Source: Incurvaria masculella
Lineage: Eukaryota > Arthropoda > Insecta > Lepidoptera > Incurvariidae
DNA length: 64,000 nucleotides
Assembly (NCBI GenBank): GCA_946894095.1
Contig: OX335642.1
Location: 22,765,021-22,829,020 of the forward strand
Reading direction: 5' to 3'
The notes under the pieces are model-generated. The model searched no databases. It saw only the letters and a program-made list of their open reading frames with translations, and was not told where the DNA came from. Positions 32,470-44,700 of this stretch are shown piece after piece. The translations under genes and the position numbers were made by a program. Numbering within the stretch: position 1 is the first letter of the stretch; each line of letters starts with the position of its first letter.

Positions 32470-33142
32470 AGATCAGATTTATTTCACTGTTTTTTTTTAT
32501 TTTAATTAGATAATATATTTTCGCAATGAATATTAAACATAACAATGTGGATCGTTTTACATTTGACCGGAAAATCACAACTTTCCTGACCAGTTTCAAA
32601 CCGATGGTTAAGAGTGTTACATATTGTCTAAGTTCTAACTATGTAGGGTCCATCAATCGAACTGTTACTAACTTCACACTGCTTCTATTTTCAAAAATTA
32701 TAATGACAGCATGCTAAATTTTGGTGAAACGTCAGTTTATTTCATTGTTTTTTTTTTATTTAAACGTAAAAATGTGGATCGTTTTGCATTTGACCGAAAA
32801 ATCACAACCAGTCATCGTTCGGGAGCTCTGTCATTTACGTGCGAACAAAATGTTAGTGCATCGAACTATTAAGCGTTATAACCAAACCGGGAGCATTGCT
32901 AAACGGCATGGAGGCGGCCATCCGAAAACAGCAACATCACGTGATATGGTTCGAAAGGTGAGAGCTCGAATACAAAGAAATCCTCGCCAGTGTGCTGCAA
33001 AATTGGCGAAAAGTCTGAAAGTATCCGACTTAAGTATTTGGCCCATACTGAAAAAATAACTGAAACTGTGACCTCCCACTTGACCTGGACTTGAATCCAA
33101 TCGAATTTTTGGTATAGTAAATTTTGGATGCTGCCGCGTCAA
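32470..33142 (+). mobile_element. Tc1/mariner transposon remnant with duplicated 5' region
   Basis: The 5' region occurs twice in tandem: 'aatgtggatcgttttacatt' at 32548 and 'aatgtggatcgttttgcatt' at 32771, each preceded by 'tttatttcantgttttttt'. The second copy runs into a transposase fragment and then, after a large deletion, into the end of the DDE domain. Terminal repeats were not identified. Confidence 0.65.
32805..33142 (+). pseudogene. Tc1/mariner transposase, DNA-binding part plus C-terminal scrap
   Basis: The N-terminal HTH domain reads IVRELCHLRANKM, RTIKRYNQTGSIAKR, GGGHPKTATSRDM, VRARIQRNPRQ, AKSLKVS, the paired-like DNA-binding region of Tc1/mariner transposases. The frame stops at 33057-33059. 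Shortly after, DLDLNPIEFLV followed by two stops and ILDAAASTKI corresponds to the 'PDLNPIEF.W' motif just before the last catalytic acidic residue. Most of the DDE core, about 150-200 residues, is deleted. Inactive. Confidence 0.8.
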
Positions 33143-34894
33143 CAAAAATATATTAAAAATAAAAACATATTCCTTGGTTAATTTCATGAAAGTCATACCT
33201 ACTCGTACGTTCTAATCCCAATATTGTTGAAGTTATTGATCTTACATTTATGCTTTAAATAAGCCGAGCAATGCTTGGTTAACGTTTGGACCACACATCC
33301 GTACACATTCCTTATTATATATCATGCAAGGCTCAGTCATTTCACATTCCTCTGTGAGCTAGACTCGTCGTGTGTGGCACTTATGAGATCCTAATAAGAG
33401 GCGCCAGTGAATTTCTGAGAAAATCCTCAGAGTTGCTTATTACATTTGCGGTTGGAAGTGGCTCGAGGGAGGACTAATAAATGTCGCCTATTCATACCGT
33501 CACGCTGTGAGAACGATTATTGCTATAGGCAGAGAAATGTGCTGTGTATTTTATCTAAAGAGTTCCTAAAAAAAACTCTTATACGATCCCTTCGTTGTCC
33601 GTATGTTGGTTCGAGAAGCTTTTTCTCATTAAAACGTAATTGTGTTAAGTTGAAATAAAATCAAATTACGTTAAATGTAAGTGTGAAAACTGTTTACTTG
33701 GGGTGCTCTTTAGCAGCCAGGCTGACTACTGTCAAGGGTTTCTACCATTAAAGCCCCATCATGTTTAATCTACGATGCAAAAAGAAGAGTTCGTGTTCTC
33801 CAAAGTTCAAAACCAAAGAACAAATTTTATAGCAGATGTCACAGTTTCGAATAAAACGTTTGTCACAGATTAGTTATAGCAATTTCAAGTAAAGCAATAT
33901 TTTTTTTTGCAATAAACAAAACACTGTATTATATCTGTTCGCCAGTGTAATTTATCTAAACACGAAAATTATCCATCAGTATTTTCTATAGAACCATGTG
34001 CCCTCGTCAATACATTTCAATTACAAGTACTAAAGGAAGTCGTGGACAAATTGACAAGCTTCCCTCGATAGCACTTCGACTAGCTCCAGCTACAACATAG
34101 AGCAATGATACACGCAGAGTTATTCAAAATCCTACCAATATACGATCATACAAAGGTGCTTCAGATCCGAATTTTAGTCGTATCTATTGCATATATCCGG
34201 TAAATAATGTTTAATTCTTCTTGAACCATTATCTTCTATTCTTGTTATATATGTAGCAGGTTATAGTATTAGTAAGGAAATATAACACTAAAATGGTTTT
34301 TTTAAATATGACTCCCGGCGAAATTTCTTTTCGATTGGTCTTCGTCGAACCGTCTTAGAATTTAAAGAATCCGCGAGGCAAGGAAAAAAAAGAATAAACT
34401 TTCCAAAGTTAATTTTTGTCTCTTTTTTTTCATTTATTTACGTAAAGAATAAGAAATACATACATTTATTTTGAAAACACCTTATGGTAATAGTTACTGT
34501 TTAAATTGATGAAAACATCATATGATAAAAAATATGTTTTTATTCTCCGCCACTATCGGTTTTTATTATTATTAGCTTACCTTTAATTGTTTACGGTCGA
34601 GTGATAGGACACGTATAAATTTATTATATCTGTCCTCAAATGACCGATAGTATCCATCCAGTTAACATCAAGTAAAGTTTGCTCACTCAATTGCATTGAC
34701 TGCTCTGTGTCCACTGAGTGCACTGAGGGCTGTTCCGGAAGCGAGCGTGGTCATTTCTCAAACATGTCATATTCCTGGCTACTTCCACTTTTCACCGTAG
34801 CGGTAAGGCAGCCTAGACTAGATTTGATTCAACTCGGATCAACAATGTTAAACTCAGAAGTGCAGAGATAAATATTATATTCGACTATTGTCTA
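33143..34894. other. Unassigned stretch
   Basis: AT-rich. A 70-codon frame (33446-33658) has no recognisable domain. No repeat assigned. Confidence 0.5.
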
Positions 34895-35350
34895 TTCACC
34901 GCAATGCAACAATATTTTTTTATCGACGTAGTGTAAAAACAAAATGTACAATATTATTTTAAAATATTAAATATAAATTAGTACTAACATGGCAAATAAT
35001 TGTTTTGTTGACTTACTTATGCCACAATCTTTTAACGATGCTAGCCACCGATAACACACAACATTTTACTTTAGTTAACGTTTCATTAAAATAAACCATA
35101 CTCTATAGAGATGAACTATGTTTAACTAAGGTTATATATTATCTCCAGTACATTTTATTTTACACTAATATACTCTACGTGACAATGTTACATAATATTT
35201 TTTATCGACGTTGTATAGAAACAAAGATTTTAGTGTAAAAATTTAAAAAAGAATAATAAGTGTATTTTTGGCTCATTTATGCCAAGATTCTATATTGATA
35301 CGAAGCCACGAATAACAACATATATTACTTGAGTAAACATTTCATCAAAA
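34895..35350. repeat. Old tandem duplication
   Basis: Two diverged units: 'attttttttatcgacgtagt' (34913) against 'attttttatcgacgttgta' (35198), then 'cttatgccacaatctttt' (35016) against 'tttatgccaagattctat' (35277), then 'aacgtttcattaaaa' against 'aacatttcatcaaaa'. The period is roughly 260-290 bp, shrinking along the unit because of indels. Confidence 0.6.
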
Positions 35351-35621
35351 AGTTTCCTTATTTATACCTATTTCGTATATGGTTATCATTATAGATCTTT
35401 GCCTTAAACTGTTTACCTAAAATTGTTTGGCAGTAACATTTCGATCTAACTTTGTATTTCATTACTCTGGTCGGAAAACTCGTTAAGTTTCTTTGTGGAT
35501 TCTTCTTTATTGAGTTCATCAAATCCGCGGATCATTCAGTTTTTGACGTAAATTAGTGTTGTTTGATTACCAAAAAAAGTTTAAATAAATGAAATGAAAA
35601 AAAATATAAATATAAATGAAA

Positions 35622-35748
35622 GCTTGGAAAAAAGTGTCAAATATTTTGTTCCAATGTTATGTTATTAAGATGTCTACAAGAGAATGCAATGTTAATTGTT
35701 TTTAATTTAGTTTAGTTGTGGCAATAAAACGTCTTATTCTATTCTAAT
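35622..35748 (+). mobile_element. LINE 3'-tail fragment
   Basis: 'gttgtggcaataaaacgtc' followed by 'ttattctattctaattc' (TATTC-type units) resembles the tandem-repeat tails of CR1/L2-type LINEs, like the one at 17450. Only the tail is seen. Confidence 0.45.
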
Positions 35749-36039
35749 TCGTTTTGACTTATGGATATAATGAAAGCATGTGTTTAGGTCTCCATATAAA
35801 AATCAAGATTATGTTCGTCTTATAACTTTCGAATTTCATGTCACACTGATTCGTACAACCATCAACCGGCATGTGTGCCTTAATTCACTAAACCGTGGTT
35901 CACATGTAGATGGTTAAATTGAGCCTTACTCTGGTTGCTGTGAGTCTTGTAGAGCTCTCCCCTTTACTTGTATGAGGCAAGGTCGTAGAACTTCGATAAT
36001 GGACCATCATTTATGATTTTAACATTGACTGATTGAGTC

Positions 36040-36425
36040 GTGGTTACCAAGATTATTTTTATGTTTGTCGCATTCTCGAATGAATTTGGTGCTATGCTCA
36101 GGACTAGATTGAACAGGGTGGAAATCATGGACAATTATGAATTGCCCCTGCGAGTATATTTTCATTCAATGACCATACATCGGGTCCTAATCCGGGCGGG
36201 CTTAAGCCTTAACACCTAGTACGGTAGTAGTAGTACACATACTAGTATTAACACCTAGTAGTGACACCTGAAGTTTTACATGTGTTCCCTATGTAACAGC
36301 ATTTCGAGATGAAATGACTTATCCAACTCACAAAATAAAGTTGCTACTCATGAACATGCGAAGGTCGAATTCATGATTTCTGGCATGTAAGGCAAGTCCC
36401 TCCGCACCTGTACTCCAAGTAGCAT
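36040..36425 (-). mobile_element. SINE, diverged, with local duplication
   Basis: 'cgaatgaatttggtgct', 'tgaacagggtggaaatc', 'taatccgggcgggctta' and 'aaggcaagtccctccg' mark the SINE. 'aacacctagta' is repeated around 36210-36260 by a local expansion of the 'cacctagtag' segment. Confidence 0.75.
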
Positions 36426-37005
36426 TAGTAAATGTTATTAATATTATTAAATCACTCTAATTTGTTTAGGTCTGAAGTTGTCAATCTCCCGTTATATTGT
36501 CCATTTATTTCAGGCACCGAATTTTCTCAGGTAACGAGATTCGGGAGAAAATCTGCGAAGGACGTTTCAGACAGGCACTAATTTAGGTTTCTAGAAATAT
36601 CAGATAAAAGATGTTTTTTTTTGGTTCCCCGTAATAGTCGCATTTCGTTATTCGCACATAATTTCAACTAAACAGAATATTCAGGTCGTTAGTTATATAT
36701 AGTTAGTTAATAACACTTTTTTCTTTTCATCTACAGAAACGCATATGTTTGCACATGTTCTAAGATCACGGATGCTGCTAATAGAAAAAAATGCATCGAT
36801 ATCTAGGAATTCCATGCTTAAGAAACAGAAACGTTTTCCGTCGAGAAAACTGTTTTAACAGTGGTTGCCTAAGCGATTGTCTCGACGGAACGAATCCGGA
36901 GCAAGGTATTTTCAATGTGTCAAGGTTTACTGGCGAGAAAATCACGTTGAAAACCTCTATGAAAAGTTGTTTTCCATCCATCCATCGATTTTACATTTAA
37001 ATATT
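36426..37005. other. Unassigned stretch
   Basis: Two overlapping 67-69-codon frames at 36778-37000 have no recognisable domain. Confidence 0.5.
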
Positions 37006-37386
37006 GTTTTATGAACCTGACATCGATGGCTAATACCACACAACTATCGTTATGATATTAGCCCCATACACCACATTCCCGAAGGAATCAGGTGCCATGC
37101 CATGACATGGCCTTTATGAGCACGGCTTCACTGAGCTGGATAGAAAACACGGACAATTTTTTATTCCCATGTCAACCATAATCTCATCCAATGCGGTGGT
37201 AACAATCCGGGCGGGCTTAACCCTACCACCTAGTAGGGGAAGCGGGCCTACAGTTTTACTTAATCATAGAACAGCTCATATTCTTAACGCACTTATCCAA
37301 TTCAGAAAGAGACAGAAAGTGGTGCATGACAGGGTAAAGGATTTGAACCCACAACCAAGGCAAGTCCTCTAGACCACGAGCTGTAA
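37006..37386 (-). mobile_element. SINE, full length
   Basis: Tail 'tttatgaacctgacatcg', body 'cacattcccgaaggaatcag', 'gggcgggcttaaccctacc' and head (plus strand) 'aaaggatttgaacccac' with 'ctctagaccacgagc'. One of the better preserved minus-strand copies. The 67-codon frame at 37169-37372 is inside it. Confidence 0.85.
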
Positions 37387-38371
37387 AATTACGATATTCA
37401 CAAATTAAAATATGATGGAAACTTCGCAATCGTGCTGGTCATGAAATGTATTTTAATGTATTCACTCTGAAGGCGGCCATTTTGAATGGCGAATGCCAAT
37501 GTAATAACTCCGCGGACATATAAAGCCGTTAATACGGAATAATATGGTACGTACTCTGGTTGTAATATGCTAACACTGGAATATGTGTGCGGCTGTAATT
37601 TGGCAGGGATCCGTGACCACGTAGAGCGATGAATTTACAAGAACAGTATTGAAAATAAGTTTAATTTCTTGGAAATGCTTTTGATTTATTTTCGACGGCC
37701 TTTTATCATATTAGAAAAAATATTGCCATCCTTTGGGTGGTCAGGTAGTAATTAAAAAGTTTGAATTTTTTTATAATTTTTATTATTTAAATTAATGATT
37801 ATAAAAAAATATCCATAAACATCTTTATGAGAATTTGCCTATCCTCTACCAATTAAAGAAATGAATTAAATCCCACTAAGAAAATATTCGTGTTTTTCTC
37901 ACCTTGTAATCTATTTCTATTAAAATCAGTGCAGTATTATTTCACGCTACAGTTCTGAAACATAAAATTCATATTTAACGAATTGCTTACCTCAGTTATA
38001 CGTTTGTTGTTTGTTGTTACTTTTTTCTCTTGTGCCTTATTTATATACCCGCTTAACTAACGAATACTGTGCTAATCTTCGCCTGGAGGCATATACCTCA
38101 TCAACAGATATCTTGAAAGCCCAGCATGAAAGATAAAACGACCGCCGAGATAAAAACTCAAGCGTAGACTCTGCCACCACAACCGTCATGTTATGCTTTA
38201 TTATCTTGTTACAGCCTTGACTTGTGTATTTTTTTTGGGTTTTCTGATTAATAAATCATACTGTGTGAATCTGTTATCCTAGTTTTCCTGAAAGATTATA
38301 TTGAATAACCATTAGCTCGAACTGTATATTTCCCTTGGAATGCAGGCTGAACTACTCTTGTAGCTATTGAG
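37387..38371. other. Unassigned stretch
   Basis: AT-rich, no gene or repeat recognised. Confidence 0.5.
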
Positions 38372-38420
38372 CGGCAGTTGTGTGGTATTAGCCATCCATG
38401 TCAGGTTGCATAAAAAAAAA
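38372..38420 (+). mobile_element. SINE 3' tail
   Basis: 'cagttgtgtggtattagcc', 'atccatgtcaggttgcat' plus A9: the last about 50 bp of the SINE, severely 5'-truncated. Confidence 0.75.
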
Positions 38421-38589
38421 TGATCTAACTCTGGCCCCCGATTGCTCTTTGTCATCTCAGCTTATTCGAGGCCCATCTTACCCCACCAGGAAGTCAACAT
38501 TCACTGGTATATAATAATTTGATATCACCTCCTTTCAGATTAAGACTGCCACCGGAAACGCAACCATCCGGGTCTATCGGAGACAAAGC

Positions 38590-38682
38590 CCGGCGCGCGG
38601 GCATTCATCACACGACCGGAAGTCGCCGGCGTCGCGTCGCGTGACGTCGCGGCGCAAGGCGTCGCGGCGGCGGCGCCTTCGA
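38590..38682. repeat. GC-rich patch with 'gtcgcg' repeats
   Basis: 'gccggcgtcgcgtcgcgtg', 'acgtcgcggcgcaaggcg' and 'tcgcggcggcggcg' form a CpG-dense run. It could be a CpG-rich promoter-like island or low-complexity sequence; no gene start can be tied to it. Confidence 0.5.
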
Positions 38683-40136
38683 ATAAATAATATTAAAAGT
38701 GTGAATTAAAACGAATGCACTTGCAGAGCACTGCATAACTTATGGCTGTCGCCTGCTTTTTAAACGGTCTTAAATTTTACTGAAAGTATTAAAACGCACC
38801 GCGTTTGCGCTTATTTACGGTCAATGAAAACGTTATATTACTATTTTATTAATGAATTAAAATTTTAGTTGAGGTCTAAGATACCTATTAGAGTAGTGTT
38901 TTTTTTACAGGATAGGATTGACCACAGAAGAGAAAAGAAGGGAGAAGAAGCACGTGGTCGATATTACTCAGCCTTATGGGCAAAGTATGCATGTATTCCA
39001 ATGGGAGGACGGCCGTGCGTCGTATGCCAAACAGTCCATCATCGCAGCCGTACGTAAATAAGCTCCCGAAATGCGTTTAACAAGTCAGTTTCCACAGACA
39101 CAAACCCTCCCATCCCTCTGTCTGCTTGTGACAGTTTGCGTTGGTAGTGTTAAAAAACTGGAGACAGCGCGTCTTATCCCTTTTGATCTGAGGAATAAAC
39201 CTTCTTCGGTTGGCGAAAAAGAAAAAACCGTGAGATCATTTTTAATGTTCATTAAGGCGCTAGGACTAGCCAACTACTCGCGCCATACAAATGCACTTTT
39301 TAACAAATGTAATAATATGTAGTGAAACGCTTCAGCAAATCCAAATAGAACTCCAGACTGATAATGGATTGTTAATATTTTTTTATTCCATCATTTATTT
39401 AAATAATAATAAAAATAAAAAAGTTGATTTTTCTCATTAGAAATCTGAAAGTAATTCGATTTCTAGATACAAGCAATAACAGCATATATGCATAAACAAA
39501 AAAATCCATTTGCTTTTAGATTTCTACATTTAGTCAAAAAAGTTCGGAAATGGACACCGTTTCCGCAATGTATTTTGTATAGAAAAAGGAAACATACATT
39601 AACGAAAATAATTCGATTCCTAGACAAGGAATCATATATTGTAAGAATGACACTTATAATCGTCAGACTTAGTTAGTTAACTTGGGGTGCCTCGTCTAAC
39701 TTTGCGATTTGGCTAGTACCAGGCCCTTAACGATTTACTGTCCCTACGATACGCAGTTACGCTGATGATAGCGCGGAGCATGAGGGGATGTCAGGGATTG
39801 GAGGAGCAGAGATGCACAGCCAAACGTTCTGTGGTAAATAAGGTGGAGACTGTTCTTAAGAAAGTAGCCAACTAAGGCCAAGAGAATCGAGTTTGCTGCC
39901 AAGGTAAAACCCAAGGCCAAAATTGCATCGCAGAAACTGCATTTAAAAACTTAAAAATTTAGTAAGGCAAATTCCTCCACCGATGCTCGTTTCCTATATT
40001 AACCCTATGATGGAATATGCGTAGCCCAAACATGCAGAGGTCAAGAAAACACACATCAGCATATGCAAGAGTAATTTTGGCAGTGTATGACACTGAACAG
40101 CACCCAAACGGTTTGAAGTTTTGTTTGTCTCATATA
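38683..40136. other. Unassigned stretch
   Basis: Frames of 62-83 codons occur (38869-39057, 39071-39322, 39488-39676) with no recognisable domain. See rejected items for the possible splice site near 38911. Confidence 0.45.
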
Positions 40137-40254
40137 TGGTTGTTTATGGGTCCTTGGATGGTTTAGATTCACAATTGGACCCTTTAGGCTCAGCCTAGAT
40201 CGAGTTATAGATCTTTAAACGTTCGGACAGGACAACGTCTGTCAGGTCCGTTAG
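40137..40254 (+). mobile_element. Helitron 3'-end fragment, family C
   Basis: 'gggtccttggatggtttaga', 'ttcacaattggaccc' match 4700-4740. It is followed by 'cggacaggacaacgtctgtc', 'aggtccgttag|t', a degraded form of a hairpin-plus-CTAG|T ending. Confidence 0.5.
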
Positions 40255-41502
40255 TAATTTTTGATATTTTTTTTCTCATTTCAAGTGTTTTCATTTCAGT
40301 TCAACTTGTGGCCGTTTTTAGTACTTTTTCCCATCCTCCTTTGTACAATTTCTATCTTGTACTAGCTTTTCATTAATCTCTGACTGTTTGTACGTATGTT
40401 ATCTTGCACAAAATAAGATCGCTGGTTGACCTCCTGCCGGTCACTGTATGCAGAATATTTTAAAATATCATTTTCACACAAAATTTAAAATCTTGGAGAG
40501 AAGAAAGAACGCGTTTGTCTTGAGAAGCTGAACATGTTGAATGTTTTTCAGGTTATTCGATGCCTGCAACTTTAAAAATAAAACATCAATTATTTCATGT
40601 AACTTGCGGCACCCGGCTCTGCTGACGGAAATATATTTTTTTATAGATGTCGGGCTGATATTTATTTTTTGAGACAAAAAGAGGCCCTGACGTAAAGTAC
40701 CCTGTCCATCAAATAACATCGATATTGGTTGAGCCGTTATGTCGTGAATGACTCAGAAACATTCCAACACCCAAACATTCCCATGTATAATCCTTATAAA
40801 CTAAAGACTCAATAATATTAAGTACATTTTAGAACCAACGATCCACATCGCAAAAGCGAATAGACCCAGGCAACTTTTAACTTATGCTATACGTGTGGAC
40901 AAAATAATAAGATACTTTCAATCTTAATGCCACCCAACATCATTCGTTGTATTTATTTACTCGTATTTTGCAAACATCCTATTTTCAACCACGGATTCAA
41001 ACAGGGCAGCCACGGAGATGTTGATTGGAACCAACAAAACTGACAAATCTGAATCGCTTGAATCGAGACGTCTCGTTTGATCACAACATTTCTTCCCGCA
41101 TTGCAAAACCATGTTTACATTCAATTCAAGTTGTTTTTGAGACGGCGATACACACGATAGGTTGAGAAAGGTACAACCGTAAACAATTTAAAAATACGTT
41201 CAAGTGAATGCAGTAATTGAATTGAATTAAAAATCAAGAAATCAAATTGAGTTATGACCTCGGTGTACGATATCTCACAAATTCAAATCGTATTCCTGTC
41301 AAAGTCATTTATTTCTATAGTTAGTGTAGGTGAAATGTTAAAAACGTTCATGTCTAAAGCTTTTTTTTATAATTCGAGTATGTGTAATAGGCTGATATCT
41401 AATTTACTGCAGTCCATTTATGTGATGGTACCAAGCTGGCACCACTAACGAATACCAAATAAGTCTTATATACATACTCGTATATATATGTATACTTATA
41501 TA
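40255..41502. other. Unassigned stretch
   Basis: Frames up to 81 codons have no recognisable domain. A TA-rich tract lies at 41467-41506. Confidence 0.5.
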
Positions 41503-41552
41503 TATACTCGTACACACTTACCAACTTACGTTGGTAAGTGTGTACGAGTATA
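41503..41552. repeat. Perfect 22-bp hairpin
   Basis: The arms TATACTCGTACACACTTACC+AA (41503-41524) and its exact complement (41531-41552) enclose the 6-base loop CTTACG. No mismatch. Confidence 0.85.
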
Positions 41553-41712
41553 ACGGGCTCTTTTACTCGAAATGTCGAGCTAGGAGTTCGAGCGATCTCG
41601 AAGTTCGTGTGTTTGTGCTCACTATCTTTGCAAATTTTACCGGTATGGCAAAACCTAAGCGGCCGCTCGTCCGTTTTACTCGAACTTGACATTGCGAGTA
41701 AAATAGCCCGCT
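41552..41712. mobile_element. Small MITE
   Basis: The left end AACGGGCTCTTTTACTCG and right end (complement) AGCGGGCTATTTTACTCG are inverse and continue through 'atgtc' and 'gttcgag' words. It directly abuts the hairpin at 41503-41552. About 160 bp, no coding region. Confidence 0.65.
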
Positions 41713-42055
41713 ATGGCCCCAGGTTACCCAAGCTAGAATCTATGAGTTTTTTTTAACCACTAAAGAACAAAACCTGGTTCTACGTAACTATTACCCAGCA
41801 CGCTTAGTTTGTGTAATCATCTTGCTGAATTACTGTACCCCGATGTGTTCTTATTATTTTAGAATAGAAATGTGCCCCCATTTCTCAATTTCAGGAGACC
41901 TGAAAAAGACGAGCGCAAACGCATTTTTTTTCCTAGTCCAATTCAAAATAAACTTGTCGACGGCGGTGATGGAACAGCTGAGGGTGACTTAACTTCAATA
42001 ATACGCAAACAGACTCTGCGTGACCACATCCTCGCTCGAGAAATCGACCTATCAT

Positions 42056-42142
42056 GCGTCCTTCGACGGCGCGCCAGCCTCGCTTCGAGGATATTCGCGG
42101 CGCCGCGCCCCCGCCCGCCGCCGACGCCGACGCGACGGGATG
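42056..42142. repeat. GC-rich patch
   Basis: A 'cgcggcgccgcgcccccgcc' type run. The frames at 41872-42207 (plus, 111 codons) and 41933-42246 (minus) pass through it. None has a recognisable domain. Confidence 0.5.
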
Positions 42143-43180
42143 TGACGACACAAGCAGCTCGCGCATTCGGAAATGAGCTGCAAAGAATGTTGCCACCCGT
42201 GTTCTAGCTGGGGCCGCACAGCATTGGCTTGGTGACAAAACCGCACGTCGCCGTCGTGTGCATTATCACCTCTATTGAGATTTTTAAGATAATCATGATT
42301 TATTTTAATCTGATCATTCTTCTATAGCAGGAATCGAAGTTGCGTTATTTGTGTTATGATGTTATCACTGAGCTTTGCAGACAATTACGTCAGGCAACGA
42401 ATACACCGTATTTTTTTCAAATAGACGCTTCCTAAGATGGCGCTAATCCCGCGTATTTAGAACGGTGTTGAGATAGCAATCTAATTTGTTGTCACCGAAG
42501 CAGATTTTGGTGTCAGCTGTATCAAAACATAATGCAAATTAGATCACAATGCTTAACAGTAAATGTCGCTGCATAATCCTTAACGATACGTATATAAGCA
42601 CGCCTCGCAATCGATAACATAAATACAAATTAAATAGTGGCAGTCTTGGAGTGGTATTTTGGGAATATAAGTAAAACATGTGTGTCATGGAAACGAAATT
42701 AAATATATTTTTTTAAACTTAACAACACCAATGTGACAATATCATCAAGACAAGCAATTGAAAGAGAAAAAAAAATTGAGATGCTTCTACCAAACGCAAT
42801 CAGCGTCAATGATGATAAACAAAACGATACACAAACTTTGTCGTGTCCAGCGAACCGACAAATCGTCCGAATGACGCCCCAGATCAGAAACTATATCACA
42901 AACTTGCAACTGTAAACTGGAGAGTCGTATATCAGGCTCGACAGACTTATTTACGACACGGATTTGCAGTGGGCAAGGGAGCTTAGCGGACTGGATGGTC
43001 TCAGAAAGAGGACTTGGCTCGAGCAGTCCTTATTTTTTTCTGCTGACTGCAATTCGATGCAACTGCTTTGTAGTTTCAACGGAGAAAAAAATCTTACTTA
43101 GAGAAACCTATTTTTGCATTGAAAGAGGTTACTCTTGTTCCTTCACGACGATGTTTCAGTGGTCGAAACAAACCACCGTA
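42143..43180. other. Unassigned stretch
   Basis: Frames of 60-70 codons have no recognisable domain. No repeat assigned. Confidence 0.5.
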
Positions 43181-43587
43181 TTTTTGTACCTGGACAGGGA
43201 TGGATAATACCACAACCTCCATCACGATAAACGTATACCCAACATACTACATTATCTAAAAACTAAGTTGCTATACAAGGACCTTCTCATTATTAGCAAG
43301 GCTGCATTGAACTTGATAACACGGATATTTTTTCGTTTCCGCGTTGACCATATTTTTATCCATTTTTGACGTACCAACCCGGGCGAGCTTCGCCCTACCA
43401 CCTAGTAGGGGAAGGAGACTTAATGTTTTGACATGGATTCCAGACCATGCCATGGATTCCAGAAATGCGCTTACATATCCAACTCAGAAATAAAAAGAAA
43501 GTGGTGCATTAACGGGGCGGGGATTGAACCCATGACCTCTGGCAAGGAGGGGAAGTCCCAGCGCCACTGAGCTACGAGTGGCTCTAA
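43181..43587 (-). mobile_element. SINE, full length with intact tRNA-type head
   Basis: On the minus strand the head reads 'tagctcagtggcgctggg' (A-box-like) and 'catgggttcaatccccgc' (B-box-like), followed by 'gcaccactttctttt', 'ggtagggcgaagctcgcccg' and the tail 'ccatccctgtccaggt'. A local duplication of 'ccatgccatggattcca' words lies at 43430-43465. It is the best reference head in the window. Confidence 0.85.
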
Positions 43588-44439
43588 AAACTGTTCATCC
43601 TTCATTGCAAACTGCCAAGGCTTGGTATCCCATCAGTTTTTTTTTGTGCCAATGCATTTAAGAGTTTTAATGAGAGAGTTTTAATTAAGTGTGAAAACCA
43701 CGTAACCTGCATACGGAATTTTATATTAGTCCATGAAAAAAAATTTACTGAATGCGTACAATTACTGTCCAATACTGTCCCTACCAAAATACTATGCACA
43801 GTAGCGTAAATAATCCTATGGTCGTTTTCAGTACATATTAAGGGTAATATAATGGAAATATATGAATATACATAGATATCTGCGTACTTTTTGTGCGTAA
43901 AGAACATAAACTAAAGAGCAAGTTCAAATTCTGTAAAACTAGTGAGGTTCTTCGCAGATCAAGAAAGCAATAACAAGGGTGATATATCAAACTTGCACAA
44001 GTACAGTCCACTCGCTAGTTTCAGATTCAAAAACACAGGAAATGTAATTTCAGTTGTCTAAACTAGGGGATTTCGGTGCTCGTTTATTATTGTGTCATCT
44101 ACATTGAAGCGTTATTACCAGTTTAAAAAAAACCTTGACATCCCGTTTAGACAGACTAGACTAGACTAACAATTAAAAAATTGGTCTAGACCATTTTTTT
44201 TCTGATCATCTTCAAATCTGGTTGCAAGGCTTCAATGTATATTTCTGTGTCTATCATCATATTACTGATAATGGTTGTGTTACTAGATACATTATTGATA
44301 AAATATGGTAAAATTTAATTGAAAAAGATCATCAATGCAAGCATTTGTAATAAAAATGGGAAATTGCCGGAAATAAAACCGCTAGATTTATTTAATTGAA
44401 TCAATAAAAAACATCAATCCATTAAGAAACTTACAATGC
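43588..44439. other. Unassigned stretch
   Basis: The 101-codon minus frame (43602-43907) has no recognisable domain. A 12-bp palindrome TGGTCTAGACCA lies near 44180. Confidence 0.5.
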
Positions 44440-44700
44440 GGTTTTTAGGGTTCCGTATCCAAAGAGTGCCAACGGAACCCTATTACTAAGCCCCGCTGTC
44501 CGTCCGTCCGTCCGTCTGTCACAGGGCTGTATCTCATGAACCGTAATAGGTAGGCAGCTGAATATTACACAGAGTTTATATTAATTTTGCCGCTATAACA
44601 AAAAAATAAGTAAAAAAAAATATATTAAAGGTGATATTTTGTGTAAATATTGTACGATGGTACGGAACCCTTTGGGTGCGAGTCCGACTCGCACTTAGCC
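44440..44700 (+). mobile_element. 'ggttccgt' element (copy 2)
   Basis: 'agggttccgtatccaaagag', CCGT tandem tract, 'gctgtatctcatgaaccg', 'ggtacggaaccctttggg', 'gagtccgactcgcactt'. It directly abuts a SINE. Confidence 0.8.

Noticed and set aside
38869..39060. Possible terminal exon after a 'gtgttttttttacag' acceptor, reading DRIDHRREKKGEEARG and ending CQTVHHRSRT.
   Set aside because: A good-looking acceptor alone is weak evidence in T-rich DNA. The peptide matches no family I know, and no partner exon was found. RNA-seq junctions would decide.
41872..42207. 111-codon plus frame starting MPPFLNFRRPEKDERKR.
   Set aside because: The second half is produced by a GC-rich low-complexity patch with long frames on both strands. 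No domain recognised.
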